Origin: Chloroflexota bacterium
GTDB taxonomy: Bacteria > Chloroflexota > Anaerolineae > Aggregatilineales > J027
NCBI GenBank assembly: GCA_016234595.1
Contig: JACRBG010000043.1
Location: 143,526 to 207,525 of the forward strand
Reading direction: 5' to 3'
Length of the DNA stretch: 64,000 nt
Part shown: piece after piece, positions 27,352 through 36,042 of the stretch
Numbering within the stretch: position 1 is the stretch's first letter
How the letters are laid out: each line of letters starts with the position of its first letter
Position numbers and translations under genes: made by a program
Notes under the pieces: model-generated
Told to the model about the DNA's origin: nothing
The model's input: the letters and a program-made list of their open reading frames with translations, nothing else
Database searches by the model: none

Positions 27352-28689
27352 GTGAGTGATCTGGAAATTCTGGGGGCGCAATTCCGGCGGGCGCGGGAAG
27401 ATCGTCGTCTGACCTTTGACCAAATCGAGCGTCAAACACGTATCCGCGCCCATTACCTCGAAGCCATTGAACTTGGCAATTTTGGGGTTATCCCCTCACC
27501 AGTTCAACTACGTGGTTTCGTGCGTAATTATGCTCGTGCAGTCGGCCTCGACCCAGATTTAATGCTGGCACAGGTTGAAGAAGCGCTGGCAAATCCGGCG
27601 GGGCGTAAACCCAGAAAAACACCCAAAACCACCACAACAACCACTCCTATCGAGAATGCCTCGGCTACCCCTACGGATACGCTCGAAAAATATCGTGCCC
27701 CAGTAATTGTCCCACGCGCATCCCATTCAAGCATGGAAGTGGCCGCCGCCCCTACCTATAGCGCTCCTCACAAACGCGGCCCGATGCGGACAGTTTTTGC
27801 AGTGGTCGTAGCCACCGTATTGACTGGGGTAATTATTGGTGGTCTATTGGTCGCCATGAATGACCTTGCGGAAAAAAGCACCGAAGCTACTCAACCATCG
27901 CCGCTTTTAGAACTGAACCCCAATAATCCAACAGTAGCGATTGCCACCGGCACACCGACCTTGAGCGTTTTTATTCCTCCACCAAATGAAACACTGGATC
28001 TTAGTCAGGCTGGCAATCTCACGATTGAGATTACGCCACTCCAACGCGCATGGGTTCGTATCGTCACCGATGGCACAACCGTTTTTGAAGGCATTATTAC
28101 TCCCCGCAGCAGCACTTCGACTGGTGATTTTCTAACCTATAGTGCAAATGATAGCCTAACTTTAAAAACCACCAATGCGGGCGGGCTGGAAGTCAAGATT
28201 AATAAGCAAGTTTTTCGATTGGGTGAGCCGCGTCAAGCCTTTGAACAGACCTTTACCTTAGAAGGTTTAATCACACCAACCTTTGCACCAACCTCCACCC
28301 CTACCATTACTTATACCCCTTCGGCGACCTATACGCTGGGAGCGTCTATTACGCCTACCCTGACCGAAACACCCACCCTAGAAGGCAACATCAGCGCACC
28401 TGTTTCTCCAAGCAACACCACCGCCCTATTGGCAAGTCCGGGGGTCGTTTCCCCAACACCCCTGCCACCCGTTGGTGGGGACTCATCAACCCCCACTACT
28501 CAAAGTCTAGCGACGACCCTCCCAGCACCAACGGCCATTCTTTCGCCTACACCCTTAGTGTTTAATTCACCCACCTATACCCCATCTCGTACACCAACTA
28601 ACACTCTTCCCCCTTCGTCCACGCCCAATATCACCATGACGCCTTCGCCCTTTTTGCCAGAGCGCGCCACCCGCACCCCCACAAAATAG
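27352..28689 (+). CDS. RodZ-like membrane protein (HTH, TM, DUF4115)
   Basis: The 445-residue product has an Xre-type HTH of the HTH_25 class at about 5-70 (LGAQFRRAREDRRLTFDQIERQTRI), a Thr/Pro-rich linker, a membrane helix at about 147-169, and an outer DUF4115 domain (about 208-295). This order is that of RodZ, which links the cytoskeleton to cell-shape machinery. The last ~140 residues form a Thr/Pro/Ser-rich stalk. MreB is not in the window, so a RodZ role is inferred by domain order. The start is a GTG 55 bases after rplI. Confidence 0.85.
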   Translation: MSDLEILGAQFRRAREDRRLTFDQIERQTRIRAHYLEAIELGNFGVIPSPVQLRGFVRNYARAVGLDPDLMLAQVEEALANPAGRKPRKTPKTTTTTTPIENASATPTDTLEKYRAPVIVPRASHSSMEVAAAPTYSAPHKRGPMRTVFAVVVATVLTGVIIGGLLVAMNDLAEKSTEATQPSPLLELNPNNPTVAIATGTPTLSVFIPPPNETLDLSQAGNLTIEITPLQRAWVRIVTDGTTVFEGIITPRSSTSTGDFLTYSANDSLTLKTTNAGGLEVKINKQVFRLGEPRQAFEQTFTLEGLITPTFAPTSTPTITYTPSATYTLGASITPTLTETPTLEGNISAPVSPSNTTALLASPGVVSPTPLPPVGGDSSTPTTQSLATTLPAPTAILSPTPLVFNSPTYTPSRTPTNTLPPSSTPNITMTPSPFLPERATRTPTK

Positions 28690-28767
28690 CGTTCAATTTC
28701 TGCTCCGCATTCATTACAATACTCCACATCTAATTGATTGAAACCCATCTGGAAGGAAATTTCTGGC

Positions 28768-29541
28768 ATGACCCAGTTCTACGACACGATTGCACGCTTC
28801 TATGACGCCGAAAATCTGGATATGACCGATGATTTGGCTTTTTATAGCGAATTAGCGTCCGAATATGGTGACCCGATTTTGGATGTCGGTTGCGGTACGG
28901 GGCGGGTTATGCTGCACTTAGCCCAAGAGGGCTATCGCTGCGTTGGCGTAGACACCTCCCCCCAAATGCTGGCACGGGGCCAGCGCAAAGTCGAAGCATT
29001 AGGGGCGGATATTGCTGAACGAACCACATTTGTCGAAGGGGATATTGCCACCTATAGCGCCCCCCAAACTCATAACATGATCTTGCTGCCCTATCATGCC
29101 TTTATGCACTTTCAAGAACAAGATCAACAGTTAGCCATTCTGCGTCAATTAAAAGCGAATTTAGCTAAGGACGGCATCATCATTTTTGATTTGCCTAATG
29201 CGGGTGAAGCCTTTAGCACGCAAGATGACCATACCATTTCGCTCGAGCGTACCTTCATCGAACCCGAAACAGGCCATCTGGTTATGCAGCAATCGGTAAG
29301 CCAACTTGACCGTGCCGAGCAATTGCTCTATATCACATGGATTTATGATGAGGTTACATCCGATGGCACGGTCAAACGAACCGTCGCGCCCTTAGTGCTG
29401 CGCTATGTCTTCCTCAGCGAACTCAAGCTACTATTGGCCGCCAGTGGCCTAGAATTATTTGAGGTACATGGGGATTATGATGGCAGCCCCTATGCCGATG
29501 GCAGCCCTCGGATGATTGTGGTCGCAGGCAAGGCTGACTAA
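28768..29541 (+). CDS. Class I SAM-dependent methyltransferase
   Basis: The 257-residue product has SAM motif I ILDVGCGTGRVML (37-49), the acidic ribose-binding residue in CVGVDTSPQML and a motif IV region FVEGDIATY. The target is unknown. The start at 28768 is chosen because AAGGAA lies 9 bases upstream; an in-frame TTG at 28738 is rejected. The 3' end overlaps by 4 bases with the convergent MgtC-like gene. Confidence 0.88.
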   Translation: MTQFYDTIARFYDAENLDMTDDLAFYSELASEYGDPILDVGCGTGRVMLHLAQEGYRCVGVDTSPQMLARGQRKVEALGADIAERTTFVEGDIATYSAPQTHNMILLPYHAFMHFQEQDQQLAILRQLKANLAKDGIIIFDLPNAGEAFSTQDDHTISLERTFIEPETGHLVMQQSVSQLDRAEQLLYITWIYDEVTSDGTVKRTVAPLVLRYVFLSELKLLLAASGLELFEVHGDYDGSPYADGSPRMIVVAGKAD

Positions 29542-30026
29542 AAAAATCCTTTAGGGGTAGAGGTCGAAACACTGGTGCCATTTTTGGCATGACCATTTTT
29601 CTTGGCTTCTAAGCGTTCTTTCGGTTCGAAACGGCGCACAATAGTGAGGACAAACCCAAACAATATGGTTGATCCAGCCGCCAAGATATACAATTCATAC
29701 CCAACGACGATACCTACAATCGCCACCATCCAAACACTAGCGGCTGTGGTGAGGCCATGAATCGTGGTCTTACGTTGTAAAACCACCCCTGCTCCTAAAA
29801 AACCAATTCCAGTGAGGATATTGGCCGTCAAACGGGCTTCACTGTCGGCTCCATAAATAATGCGGGAAGTAATGGTAATGAGGGCGCAACTCATACAGAC
29901 CAGCATATGCGTCCTCAATCCGGCAGGCTGTTGTCGTCGTTCGCGGTCAAGGCCGGGGATAATTGCCAATACGCCCGCAATCGCAACCACCAATAGAGCA
30001 TTCAGTTGCTCGGCACTATGTTCCAT
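29538..30026 (-). CDS. MgtC/SapB family membrane protein
   Basis: The 162-residue product matches the MgtC/SapB membrane domain: GLDRERRQQPAGLRTHMLVCMSCALI and ANILTGIGFLGAGVVLQRKTTIHGLTTAASVW are the family signature. Four to five membrane helices are visible. MgtC in pathogens supports survival at low magnesium and modulates the ATP synthase; the role of environmental members is unknown. A C-terminal soluble ACT-like domain, present in some members, is absent. It starts 6 bases after the PAAR-protein stop, so the two genes are likely in one message. Confidence 0.88.
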   Translation of the reverse strand: MEHSAEQLNALLVVAIAGVLAIIPGLDRERRQQPAGLRTHMLVCMSCALITITSRIIYGADSEARLTANILTGIGFLGAGVVLQRKTTIHGLTTAASVWMVAIVGIVVGYELYILAAGSTILFGFVLTIVRRFEPKERLEAKKNGHAKNGTSVSTSTPKGFF

Positions 30027-30032
30027 TGGGGT

Positions 30033-30323
30033 CTAACCACCTATCAGTACGTTCATTGCTCCAGAAACTATAGTGGTACTAACGGGAGCACCGGACTGGT
30101 TATTTGTCCCCATGACCATCGAAGTTGAACGCGCCGCAGGTCGTCCACCTATCATGACGGTGAATGATCCCATTGTAATGGCACCTGAGATAACCGTACC
30201 CACAACTAAATCGCCAACGACTGCGGCGGGCATTCCCCCAATCAAAACATTGGAAACCCCCGGCCCCGTAATCATATCACCGGTGGCGGACATATCGGTC
30301 AAGCGTGCAGCGGGAAATGACAT
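30033..30323 (-). CDS. PAAR domain protein
   Basis: The 96-residue product is a stand-alone PAAR-type repeat protein: residues 4-7 spell PAAR, and AARLTDMSATGDMITGPGVSNVLIGGMPAAVVGD and the second PAAR at about 62-65 fit the family. PAAR proteins sharpen the tip of contractile injection machines (type VI secretion, extracellular injection systems). No VgrG, sheath, tube or baseplate gene is in this window, and the protein has no C-terminal effector extension. It is followed by the MgtC-like gene 6 bases on. Why it is here is unknown. Confidence 0.85.
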   Translation of the reverse strand: MSFPAARLTDMSATGDMITGPGVSNVLIGGMPAAVVGDLVVGTVISGAITMGSFTVMIGGRPAARSTSMVMGTNNQSGAPVSTTIVSGAMNVLIGG

Positions 30324-30378
30324 AAGTGGTGTAAGCCCTTTCTGGGTGCTTCATCCCAAACTTGGTTAAATAAATTTT

Positions 30379-30399
30379 ACCCTATTTTTCATATAGGGT
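30379..30399 (-). terminator. Hairpin after radA
   Basis: ACCCTAT (30379-30385) and ATAGGGT (30393-30399) form a perfect 7-bp stem just past the radA stop. On the minus strand it is followed by AAAATTTATTTAA, a poor U-tract, so it may be a weak terminator. Confidence 0.4.
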
Positions 30400-30403
30400 C
30401 AAT

Positions 30404-31795
30404 TTAGCGACGATTATCATCAGGTAGGGCAATGCGTAGCGCCTCATACAGCGAACGGACGGGTATGACCTCAATTTTCCCCGCTGGTTTTTCATCCCCC
30501 CGTCGTGAACGAGGTACAATCACTCGCCGAAAACCCAATTTAGCCGCTTCATTCAAACGGGTGGATAATTGGCTAACTGCCCGCAGTTCACCACTTAACC
30601 CCACCTCACCCACAATCGCTAAATCGGCTGGCACAGCAATATTACGGGCGCTTGAAGCAATTGCAATTGCCACCGCCAAATCAGCAGCCGGCTCATCAAT
30701 CGTCAGGCCCGCTACCACGTTGACAAAAACATCCTGTTCATAAAGTTTGAACCCCACCCGCTGGGTCAGCACCGCAATCAACAGTTGCAGGCGGTTAAAA
30801 TCCACCCCATTGGCCGTGCGACGTGGATTAGGATAGGCGGTTTGGCTGGTCAGGGCCTGCACTTCAACCAATAGCGGACGTGTCCCTTCCATGGTCACCG
30901 CGATGCCACTCCCCGGTGCATTGACCACCCGTTCAGCCAAAAACACTTCCGACGGGTTGCTCACCTCAACCATGCCACTACCCTGCATCTCAAATACACC
31001 TGTTTCATTGGTCGCGCCAAAACGATTTTTAACACTCCGCAGCAACCGATAAACCTGAAAGGTATCCCCTTCAAGATACAGCACCACATCAACAATATGC
31101 TCCAAAACACGCGGGCCAGCGATTGTACCCTCTTTGGTGACATGCCCAACCAGCATGATAGCAATGCCACTCGACTTCGCCAGCATTTGCAAGCGTGCCG
31201 CACATTCGCGTACCTGACTGACACTCCCCGCTGAATAGGCCTTATCTTCGGTATAAGTGGTCTGAATAGAGTCCACGATGACCATCAACGGCTTAATCTC
31301 TTGGATATGCTCTACAATCGTCTCAAGCGAAGTTTCGGTCACAAGAAATAAATCATTTGCTTGGATACCGAGTCGCTCCCCACGCATCTTGATTTGTTGT
31401 TCGCTCTCTTCGCCCGAAACATACAACACACGGCCTAAATCGTTGGCAAGTTCCGCTGCAATTTGGAGTAACAGGGTACTTTTGCCAATGCCGGGATCAC
31501 CCCCCACCAAAACCACGCTCCCCGGCACTAATCCACCACCCAACACCCGTGAAAATTCTTGATTACGCACCGGCCATCGTTTGGTGCTGGCTTCCTCAAT
31601 TTCATGGAAGCGTTTCGCCTTAGAACGATTTGGGCCGCCAAGCGATTGACGAGCCGATGCGACTGGTTCCGGCTCTTCCACCACCTCGACCATTGTATTG
31701 AAATTGCCGCATTGGCTGCACTTACCCATATAGCGGAGTGATCGCCAACCACAATCCGAGCATTCATAGTAGGTTTGGGATTTTTTCTTTGCCAT
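30404..31795 (-). CDS. radA: DNA repair protein RadA
   Basis: RadA (Sms) is a RecA-like ATPase that helps branch migration in recombination. The 463-residue product has the N-terminal zinc finger with C12, C15, C26 and C29, Walker A GGDPGIGKST (98-107), the RadA-specific motif KNRFGATNETGVFEM near residue 260 and a C-terminal Lon-protease-like domain (TIDEPAADLAVA). Length is normal. It is divergent from the nicotinate phosphoribosyltransferase gene. Confidence 0.96.
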   Translation of the reverse strand: MAKKKSQTYYECSDCGWRSLRYMGKCSQCGNFNTMVEVVEEPEPVASARQSLGGPNRSKAKRFHEIEEASTKRWPVRNQEFSRVLGGGLVPGSVVLVGGDPGIGKSTLLLQIAAELANDLGRVLYVSGEESEQQIKMRGERLGIQANDLFLVTETSLETIVEHIQEIKPLMVIVDSIQTTYTEDKAYSAGSVSQVRECAARLQMLAKSSGIAIMLVGHVTKEGTIAGPRVLEHIVDVVLYLEGDTFQVYRLLRSVKNRFGATNETGVFEMQGSGMVEVSNPSEVFLAERVVNAPGSGIAVTMEGTRPLLVEVQALTSQTAYPNPRRTANGVDFNRLQLLIAVLTQRVGFKLYEQDVFVNVVAGLTIDEPAADLAVAIAIASSARNIAVPADLAIVGEVGLSGELRAVSQLSTRLNEAAKLGFRRVIVPRSRRGDEKPAGKIEVIPVRSLYEALRIALPDDNRR

Positions 31796-31929
31796 GTATC
31801 CTCAAATTTTCTGATTAGAAGGCATTGTCATTATAAGCCGAACACGGGTTCTAAACAATCACCTGCCTACCATACTTTGGCTTCCTCTAGCGGCCACCTC
31901 TTGCCCTTTCTATATAATTACCATCCATA

Positions 31930-31953
31930 AATTCGTAACTGTCGTTACGAATT
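31930..31953. promoter_or_regulatory. Perfect palindrome, candidate operator upstream of nicotinate phosphoribosyltransferase
   Basis: AATTCGTAAC (31930-31939) and GTTACGAATT (31944-31953) are perfect inverted 10-mers around TGTC. A consensus TATAAT lies at 31967-31972, and its -35 position (31944-31949) falls inside the right arm. Rest of the 290-base gap (31796-32085): AT-rich with a second TATAAT at 32044-32049; no gene is seen. Confidence 0.5.
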
Positions 31954-32085
31954 CAACTTCGGCGCATATAATCTACAATTATAGACCGCATGTTCTAAAA
32001 ACTTTACCCTCTTGTCATCATTTTTGAAACAAACCAGCGTGGATATAATCATGGGGTAACATCCATCCAATCACAGTGGGAATCC

Positions 32086-33456
32086 ATGAGCATCTTCAAC
32101 AACAAACGCCTCACCAATCAAACCTTTAAACTTGACATCGAACGAATGCAACGTGGCTGGTATTCCGATAAATATTTCGAAAATATCAGCAGTATGTTGA
32201 ATGCGCTCCATGCCCAAGGCTACACCTTCCAAGCCGATAGCCCCCGCTTCACTTCCGAGCAAAATCGGCAATATAGTGGTTTCCCAATGGGTGACATCGA
32301 GGTCGAGATGCAGTGGTTCAACCGCCGCAAACCCGCCACGTTGATTGGCGGCGTGGATAAGGCCTTGGCGATGCTCTATCATTGTGCGGGTTATCCAAAT
32401 GAGGATGGTTCATTCACCCGTACATGGCAAGAATTGGAAGTGGAAGCCATCCAAGACGGTGTGTTTACCCACTATAATGGCGATTCGACCAAAGTCGAGC
32501 CTGTTTTAAAGGTACGTGGCCCTTATCGCTATTTTGCTATGCTCGAAACCCCCACTCTCGGCATTTTGTCGCGGGTCAGCCGCATTGCCACCAATGTCTA
32601 TAACACCCTCGTCGCGGCTCGTGGCAAACAGGTGCTTTTTTTCCCGGCCCGCTTTGATGTCCACGAAGTCCAAGCCGCCGACGGTTATGCCTATGATCTG
32701 GCCGTTCAGCGTTATAACATGGATTATGGAGCTAAGGTACGCAGCCTTGTCAGCACCGACGCCCAAGGCGATTGGTGGGGGGGTGATGGCGGCGGCACTG
32801 TTCCCCATGCCGTGATTGCCTGTTTCTTGGGCAACACCACCGAGGCTATGCTGCAATTTTCCGCCACCCAACCTCCCCATGTCCCCCGTATCGCGTTGGT
32901 AGATTTTAACAACGACTCGATTGGCACATCATTAGCTGTCGCCAAAGCCATGTTTGAGCGCTATCAATCTTTCAAAATAGCGGGTAATGACCATGAGGCC
33001 AACAAATTCCGCCTATTTGGTGTCCGGCTTGATACCAGTGGTAATATGCGGGATATTGCCCTTGATCCCATTGGCGACCCCAAGCTCGACTTTGGCGTGA
33101 ATCCGCGTCTGGTGGTCATGGTGCGCAAGACCCTCAATAGTGCGTGGCAACAATGGGGAGTAACGCCAGAATGGGAAATGGAAGCCCAACAATATTGCCA
33201 AAATGTCAACATCGTCGTAGGGGGCGGTTTCACCCCTGAGAAAATTGCTAGTTTTGAGGCTTTAGGTGTGCCTGCTGATATTTATGGAGTTGGTTCCAGC
33301 CTAATGCTCAATGAAAGCACCTCCAATACCGACTTCACCGCCGATGTGGTGCGTGTCAAAATTCATGGCGAGTGGCTCGATATGGCAAAAATAGGTCGCC
33401 GACCCTGCGATAATCCCAATCTTGAACCCATCCATTTTAATTACATGGACGTCTAA
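32086..33456 (+). CDS. Nicotinate phosphoribosyltransferase
   Basis: The 456-residue product fits the nicotinate phosphoribosyltransferase family, which makes nicotinate mononucleotide from nicotinate and PRPP in NAD salvage. Seen are FKLDIERMQRGWYSDKYF at the N-terminus, GPYRYFAMLETPTLGILSR around 145-163, RFDVHEVQAADGYAYDLA and VVGGGFTPEKIASFEALGVPADIYGVGSSL near the C-terminus, which forms the phosphate-binding loop. A nicotinamidase-like gene 1.6 kb away fits the same pathway. Downstream genes follow with good ribosome-binding sites. Confidence 0.88.
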   Translation: MSIFNNKRLTNQTFKLDIERMQRGWYSDKYFENISSMLNALHAQGYTFQADSPRFTSEQNRQYSGFPMGDIEVEMQWFNRRKPATLIGGVDKALAMLYHCAGYPNEDGSFTRTWQELEVEAIQDGVFTHYNGDSTKVEPVLKVRGPYRYFAMLETPTLGILSRVSRIATNVYNTLVAARGKQVLFFPARFDVHEVQAADGYAYDLAVQRYNMDYGAKVRSLVSTDAQGDWWGGDGGGTVPHAVIACFLGNTTEAMLQFSATQPPHVPRIALVDFNNDSIGTSLAVAKAMFERYQSFKIAGNDHEANKFRLFGVRLDTSGNMRDIALDPIGDPKLDFGVNPRLVVMVRKTLNSAWQQWGVTPEWEMEAQQYCQNVNIVVGGGFTPEKIASFEALGVPADIYGVGSSLMLNESTSNTDFTADVVRVKIHGEWLDMAKIGRRPCDNPNLEPIHFNYMDV

Positions 33457-33475
33457 CATCGCAAGGAGGCAAGTG

Positions 33476-33946
33476 ATGGAAAATTTCGAGATTGCTTCTT
33501 TTGAAGAAATCCGCGAAGAATTTTTACAAAGGGTAACGCAAGTTATCTGGTGTAACGTTGCTACCATAGACACGCAAGGGCGACCCCGTTCGCGCATTCT
33601 GCACCCGGTTTGGGAAGGCCACATTGGCTGGGTTGCAACGCGCCGCAACACCCTCAAAAGTAAGCATCTCGACCACACCCATTATGTGTCACTCGCCTAT
33701 ATCACAGATGTCGCCAAACCCGTTTATGCCGATTGTGAGGTGACATGGATTGACGACCTTGCCGAAAAAACCCGCATTTGGAATTTCATCAAGGACACCC
33801 CAGAGCCAGTGGGCTACGATCCTACCCCTATTTTTGGGAGTGTCGAAAATGAAAACCTTGGGGTATTAAAGTTAACCCCATGGCGCATTGAAGTGGCTGA
33901 TTTTCCAATTCACCGTCATATCTGGCATGTAAATAAGGAGCTTTAG
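33476..33946 (+). CDS. Pyridoxamine 5'-phosphate oxidase family protein (FMN-binding split barrel)
   Basis: The 156-residue product has the PNPOx-like split-barrel pattern: VIWCNVATIDTQGRPRSRILHPVWEGHIGWVATRR then SLAYITDVAKPVYADCEVTWID. These proteins bind FMN or F420 and reduce varied substrates; the true PdxH C-terminal domain is absent, so it is not assigned to B6 synthesis. The ATG at 33476 is chosen for AAGGAGG at about 33463-33469. The gene lies 19 bases after the phosphoribosyltransferase, so they are probably co-transcribed. Confidence 0.85.
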   Translation: MENFEIASFEEIREEFLQRVTQVIWCNVATIDTQGRPRSRILHPVWEGHIGWVATRRNTLKSKHLDHTHYVSLAYITDVAKPVYADCEVTWIDDLAEKTRIWNFIKDTPEPVGYDPTPIFGSVENENLGVLKLTPWRIEVADFPIHRHIWHVNKEL

Positions 33947-33948
33947 AC

Positions 33949-34980
33949 TTGGGTCTACGATTTCGTAAAAGCATCAAAATTTTCCCCGGGGTACGGGTCA
34001 ATCTCAGCAAATCCGGGCCATCGCTCAGTCTTGGCGGAGGCGGGGTAACGCTGAATTATAGTAAACGCGGGGTGCGTACCTCGGCAGATTTACCCGGCGG
34101 TTTGTCCTATACCAAACTCTATGGGGATGACCAAAAATCATCTGCGGGTGGTAAATCCAATGCGGATGCGGAATCCGCACAACAAAAACTAGATGTGGAT
34201 TTTCTGTCACGGCTGACGATGACAGGCGCAGAGGAGGATTTGGTCAACGGCCTTAAAGCCTTTACCACAGGCCATTCTGAAGAAGCCCTCGCCCATTTGA
34301 GTAAAGCGACGGAAATAGCCGATGCTGCCTTTTTAGCTGGAGCATTAGCCCTCAGTCTGGGTAAAAATGCCGAAAGCCTGCAATATCTTCAACAAGCAGC
34401 TGCCCATAAGAATGAGCTTGGTGAGCACTTCAAAAAATACGGAGTTTCGTCTGAGGTCGAAGTGCCCATTACCGAAGAAATCTCGGTTCTACAAGAAGCC
34501 GATGAGCGGGGTTTGGCCTTGCTCTTAGCCGAAGCCTATCAGCAAACGGGCGATTTGGAAAAAGCCATTGCCGCCATGCAAGACTTATGCCATCTTGTGC
34601 CAGATGATGTGGTAGCGCGGTTATCGCTGGTCGAAATGCTGACGGACAAGAGTGGTACTGAAGTTGAGACCTGTAAAGAGATTGTTGGGTTAGTGGGCGA
34701 GTTGTCGAATGATAGCCCCTTCCACACCATGCTCTTGTTATACAAAGCCCGGGCACTGCGCCAATTGGGCCTCAATGACATCGCCAAACAAACGCTGACC
34801 AATGCACTACGGCGCAAAAAAGATCGTGATGTCGCCATTTTGAATGCGCTGCGTTATGAACGGGCTTTACTGCTAGAGGCCATAGGTCAAACTGCTGATG
34901 CCCGCAAGGATTTCGAGGCGATATTTGCGTCCGATGCCCATTATGAAGATGTGTCTCAACGCCTGAATATCACAGGCTAG
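33949..34980 (+). CDS. DUF4236 domain protein with TPR-like helices
   Basis: Residues 1-55 match DUF4236: GLRFRKSIKIFPGVRVNLSKSGPSLSLGGGGVTLNYSKRGVRTS is the typical basic, Gly/Ser-rich beta pattern. The rest (about 80-343) is rich in Ala/Leu helices with TPR-like spacing (LLLAEAYQQTGDLEKAIAAMQDL). The start is a TTG, two bases after the previous stop, with AAGGAG seven bases upstream. DUF4236 has no known function. The fusion suggests a scaffold whose basic N-terminus binds a partner such as nucleic acid or membrane. Confidence 0.78.
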   Translation: MGLRFRKSIKIFPGVRVNLSKSGPSLSLGGGGVTLNYSKRGVRTSADLPGGLSYTKLYGDDQKSSAGGKSNADAESAQQKLDVDFLSRLTMTGAEEDLVNGLKAFTTGHSEEALAHLSKATEIADAAFLAGALALSLGKNAESLQYLQQAAAHKNELGEHFKKYGVSSEVEVPITEEISVLQEADERGLALLLAEAYQQTGDLEKAIAAMQDLCHLVPDDVVARLSLVEMLTDKSGTEVETCKEIVGLVGELSNDSPFHTMLLLYKARALRQLGLNDIAKQTLTNALRRKKDRDVAILNALRYERALLLEAIGQTADARKDFEAIFASDAHYEDVSQRLNITG

Positions 34981-34987
34981 GCCGAAC

Positions 34988-35011
34988 GGGGGCAGATTTC
35001 TCACCTGCCCC
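34988..35011. repeat. Hairpin of the GGGCAG...CTGCCC type
   Basis: GGGGCAG and CTGCCCC flank ATTTCTCAC. The same hairpin with a nearly identical loop recurs at 36640-36662. It lies between convergent genes; a good U-tract is missing on both sides, so termination is uncertain. Confidence 0.5.
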
Positions 35012-35021
35012 TTCTCAAAAC

Positions 35022-35945
35022 CTACCCAATAGGATCAGAGGATAGCACCGGACGAAGACCGTTATCGGCAAAACGGGCAAAAACCTCATTTGCCATCGCA
35101 TCAAAATCAATTTCGGGATGAGCCACCGAGGAAGTGCAGTCCATCATAATCCGCAATTTAGCAACAATTTCGGGGCTACCTGCATAAAACCGCATCATCG
35201 AACTAACGGTCTCTAAAACACAATGACTTTTGGCTTGGCCCGCAATGTAGACCAAATCATGTGAAGCCACCATCTCCAAAAATGGAATATTGAGATTACC
35301 CATTGGGGTTTCCGAGACTTTGACCTCTGGCTCTAGGATAGAATAGTGTTCTGTTTTAGGAATCGAGCCTTTGGAAAGGAAAATAGGGGCACTTTGACGG
35401 GCCGCCGCGTGATAGGCAATCGCCTCATACAGCGTTGGGGTAATGGCATGACCGGGTGTGCCAATCATGGTATGATACGGCCAAATCATCAATTGCTTTT
35501 TAGCATGTTCTTCCAATTGTTCCAAATAGTCCATTGACCACTCTTCTTCATAAAGGGGTGTCCAATGTCCGGCTTTGGCTTCGGCGCTGGTAATCACCGT
35601 AAAGGGTTCAGGATGACCGCCCCCACGATCCATCCACCATGTCGGGTAGAAGATTTGGACGGGCACATGGCTATCTAATGAAGCGGCAATCGTAGTGACT
35701 TGTCCAGTATGACGATAGAGCCATTCCACCGTTCGTTGCGTATCTTCGACCGCACCGGGGACACTTAAACTGCCATCGGAATGAATAAAATCCACCTGTG
35801 GGTCAACCAATAACAACAAGATTCTAAATTCGTCATGCTTGGCGGGTGTAAAACCTGCGACCTGCCCCTCTAAAACCGCTTGCAGTGTATTGGGTGGCAT
35901 CAAACGGCCCACATTTTCAGGATGATAATAGGCTGGAAACGACAA
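35022..35945 (-). CDS. Nicotinamidase-like cysteine hydrolase (isochorismatase family)
   Basis: The 307-residue product belongs to the isochorismatase-like superfamily. The catalytic triad is visible as D48 (LLVDPQVDF), K192 (FLSKGSIPKTEHYS) and C242 (GQAKSHCVLET). Closer marks of nicotinamidase PncA are the metal-binding SLDSHVPVQIFYPTWW (D91, H93) and WPYHTMIGTPGHAITP. It is longer than PncA by ~100 residues, so it may be a variant with another substrate. With the nicotinate phosphoribosyltransferase upstream it would feed nicotinate into NAD salvage. Confidence 0.82.
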   Translation of the reverse strand: MSFPAYYHPENVGRLMPPNTLQAVLEGQVAGFTPAKHDEFRILLLLVDPQVDFIHSDGSLSVPGAVEDTQRTVEWLYRHTGQVTTIAASLDSHVPVQIFYPTWWMDRGGGHPEPFTVITSAEAKAGHWTPLYEEEWSMDYLEQLEEHAKKQLMIWPYHTMIGTPGHAITPTLYEAIAYHAAARQSAPIFLSKGSIPKTEHYSILEPEVKVSETPMGNLNIPFLEMVASHDLVYIAGQAKSHCVLETVSSMMRFYAGSPEIVAKLRIMMDCTSSVAHPEIDFDAMANEVFARFADNGLRPVLSSDPIG

Positions 35946-36042
35946 CGTTCACCTCGTATTTTCAAAGTGGCGATCTTATGTGAGAATTATAATGGGTTTG
36001 AACTGAAACAACGACGTAACATTGGAATGGGAGCTAAAACAC

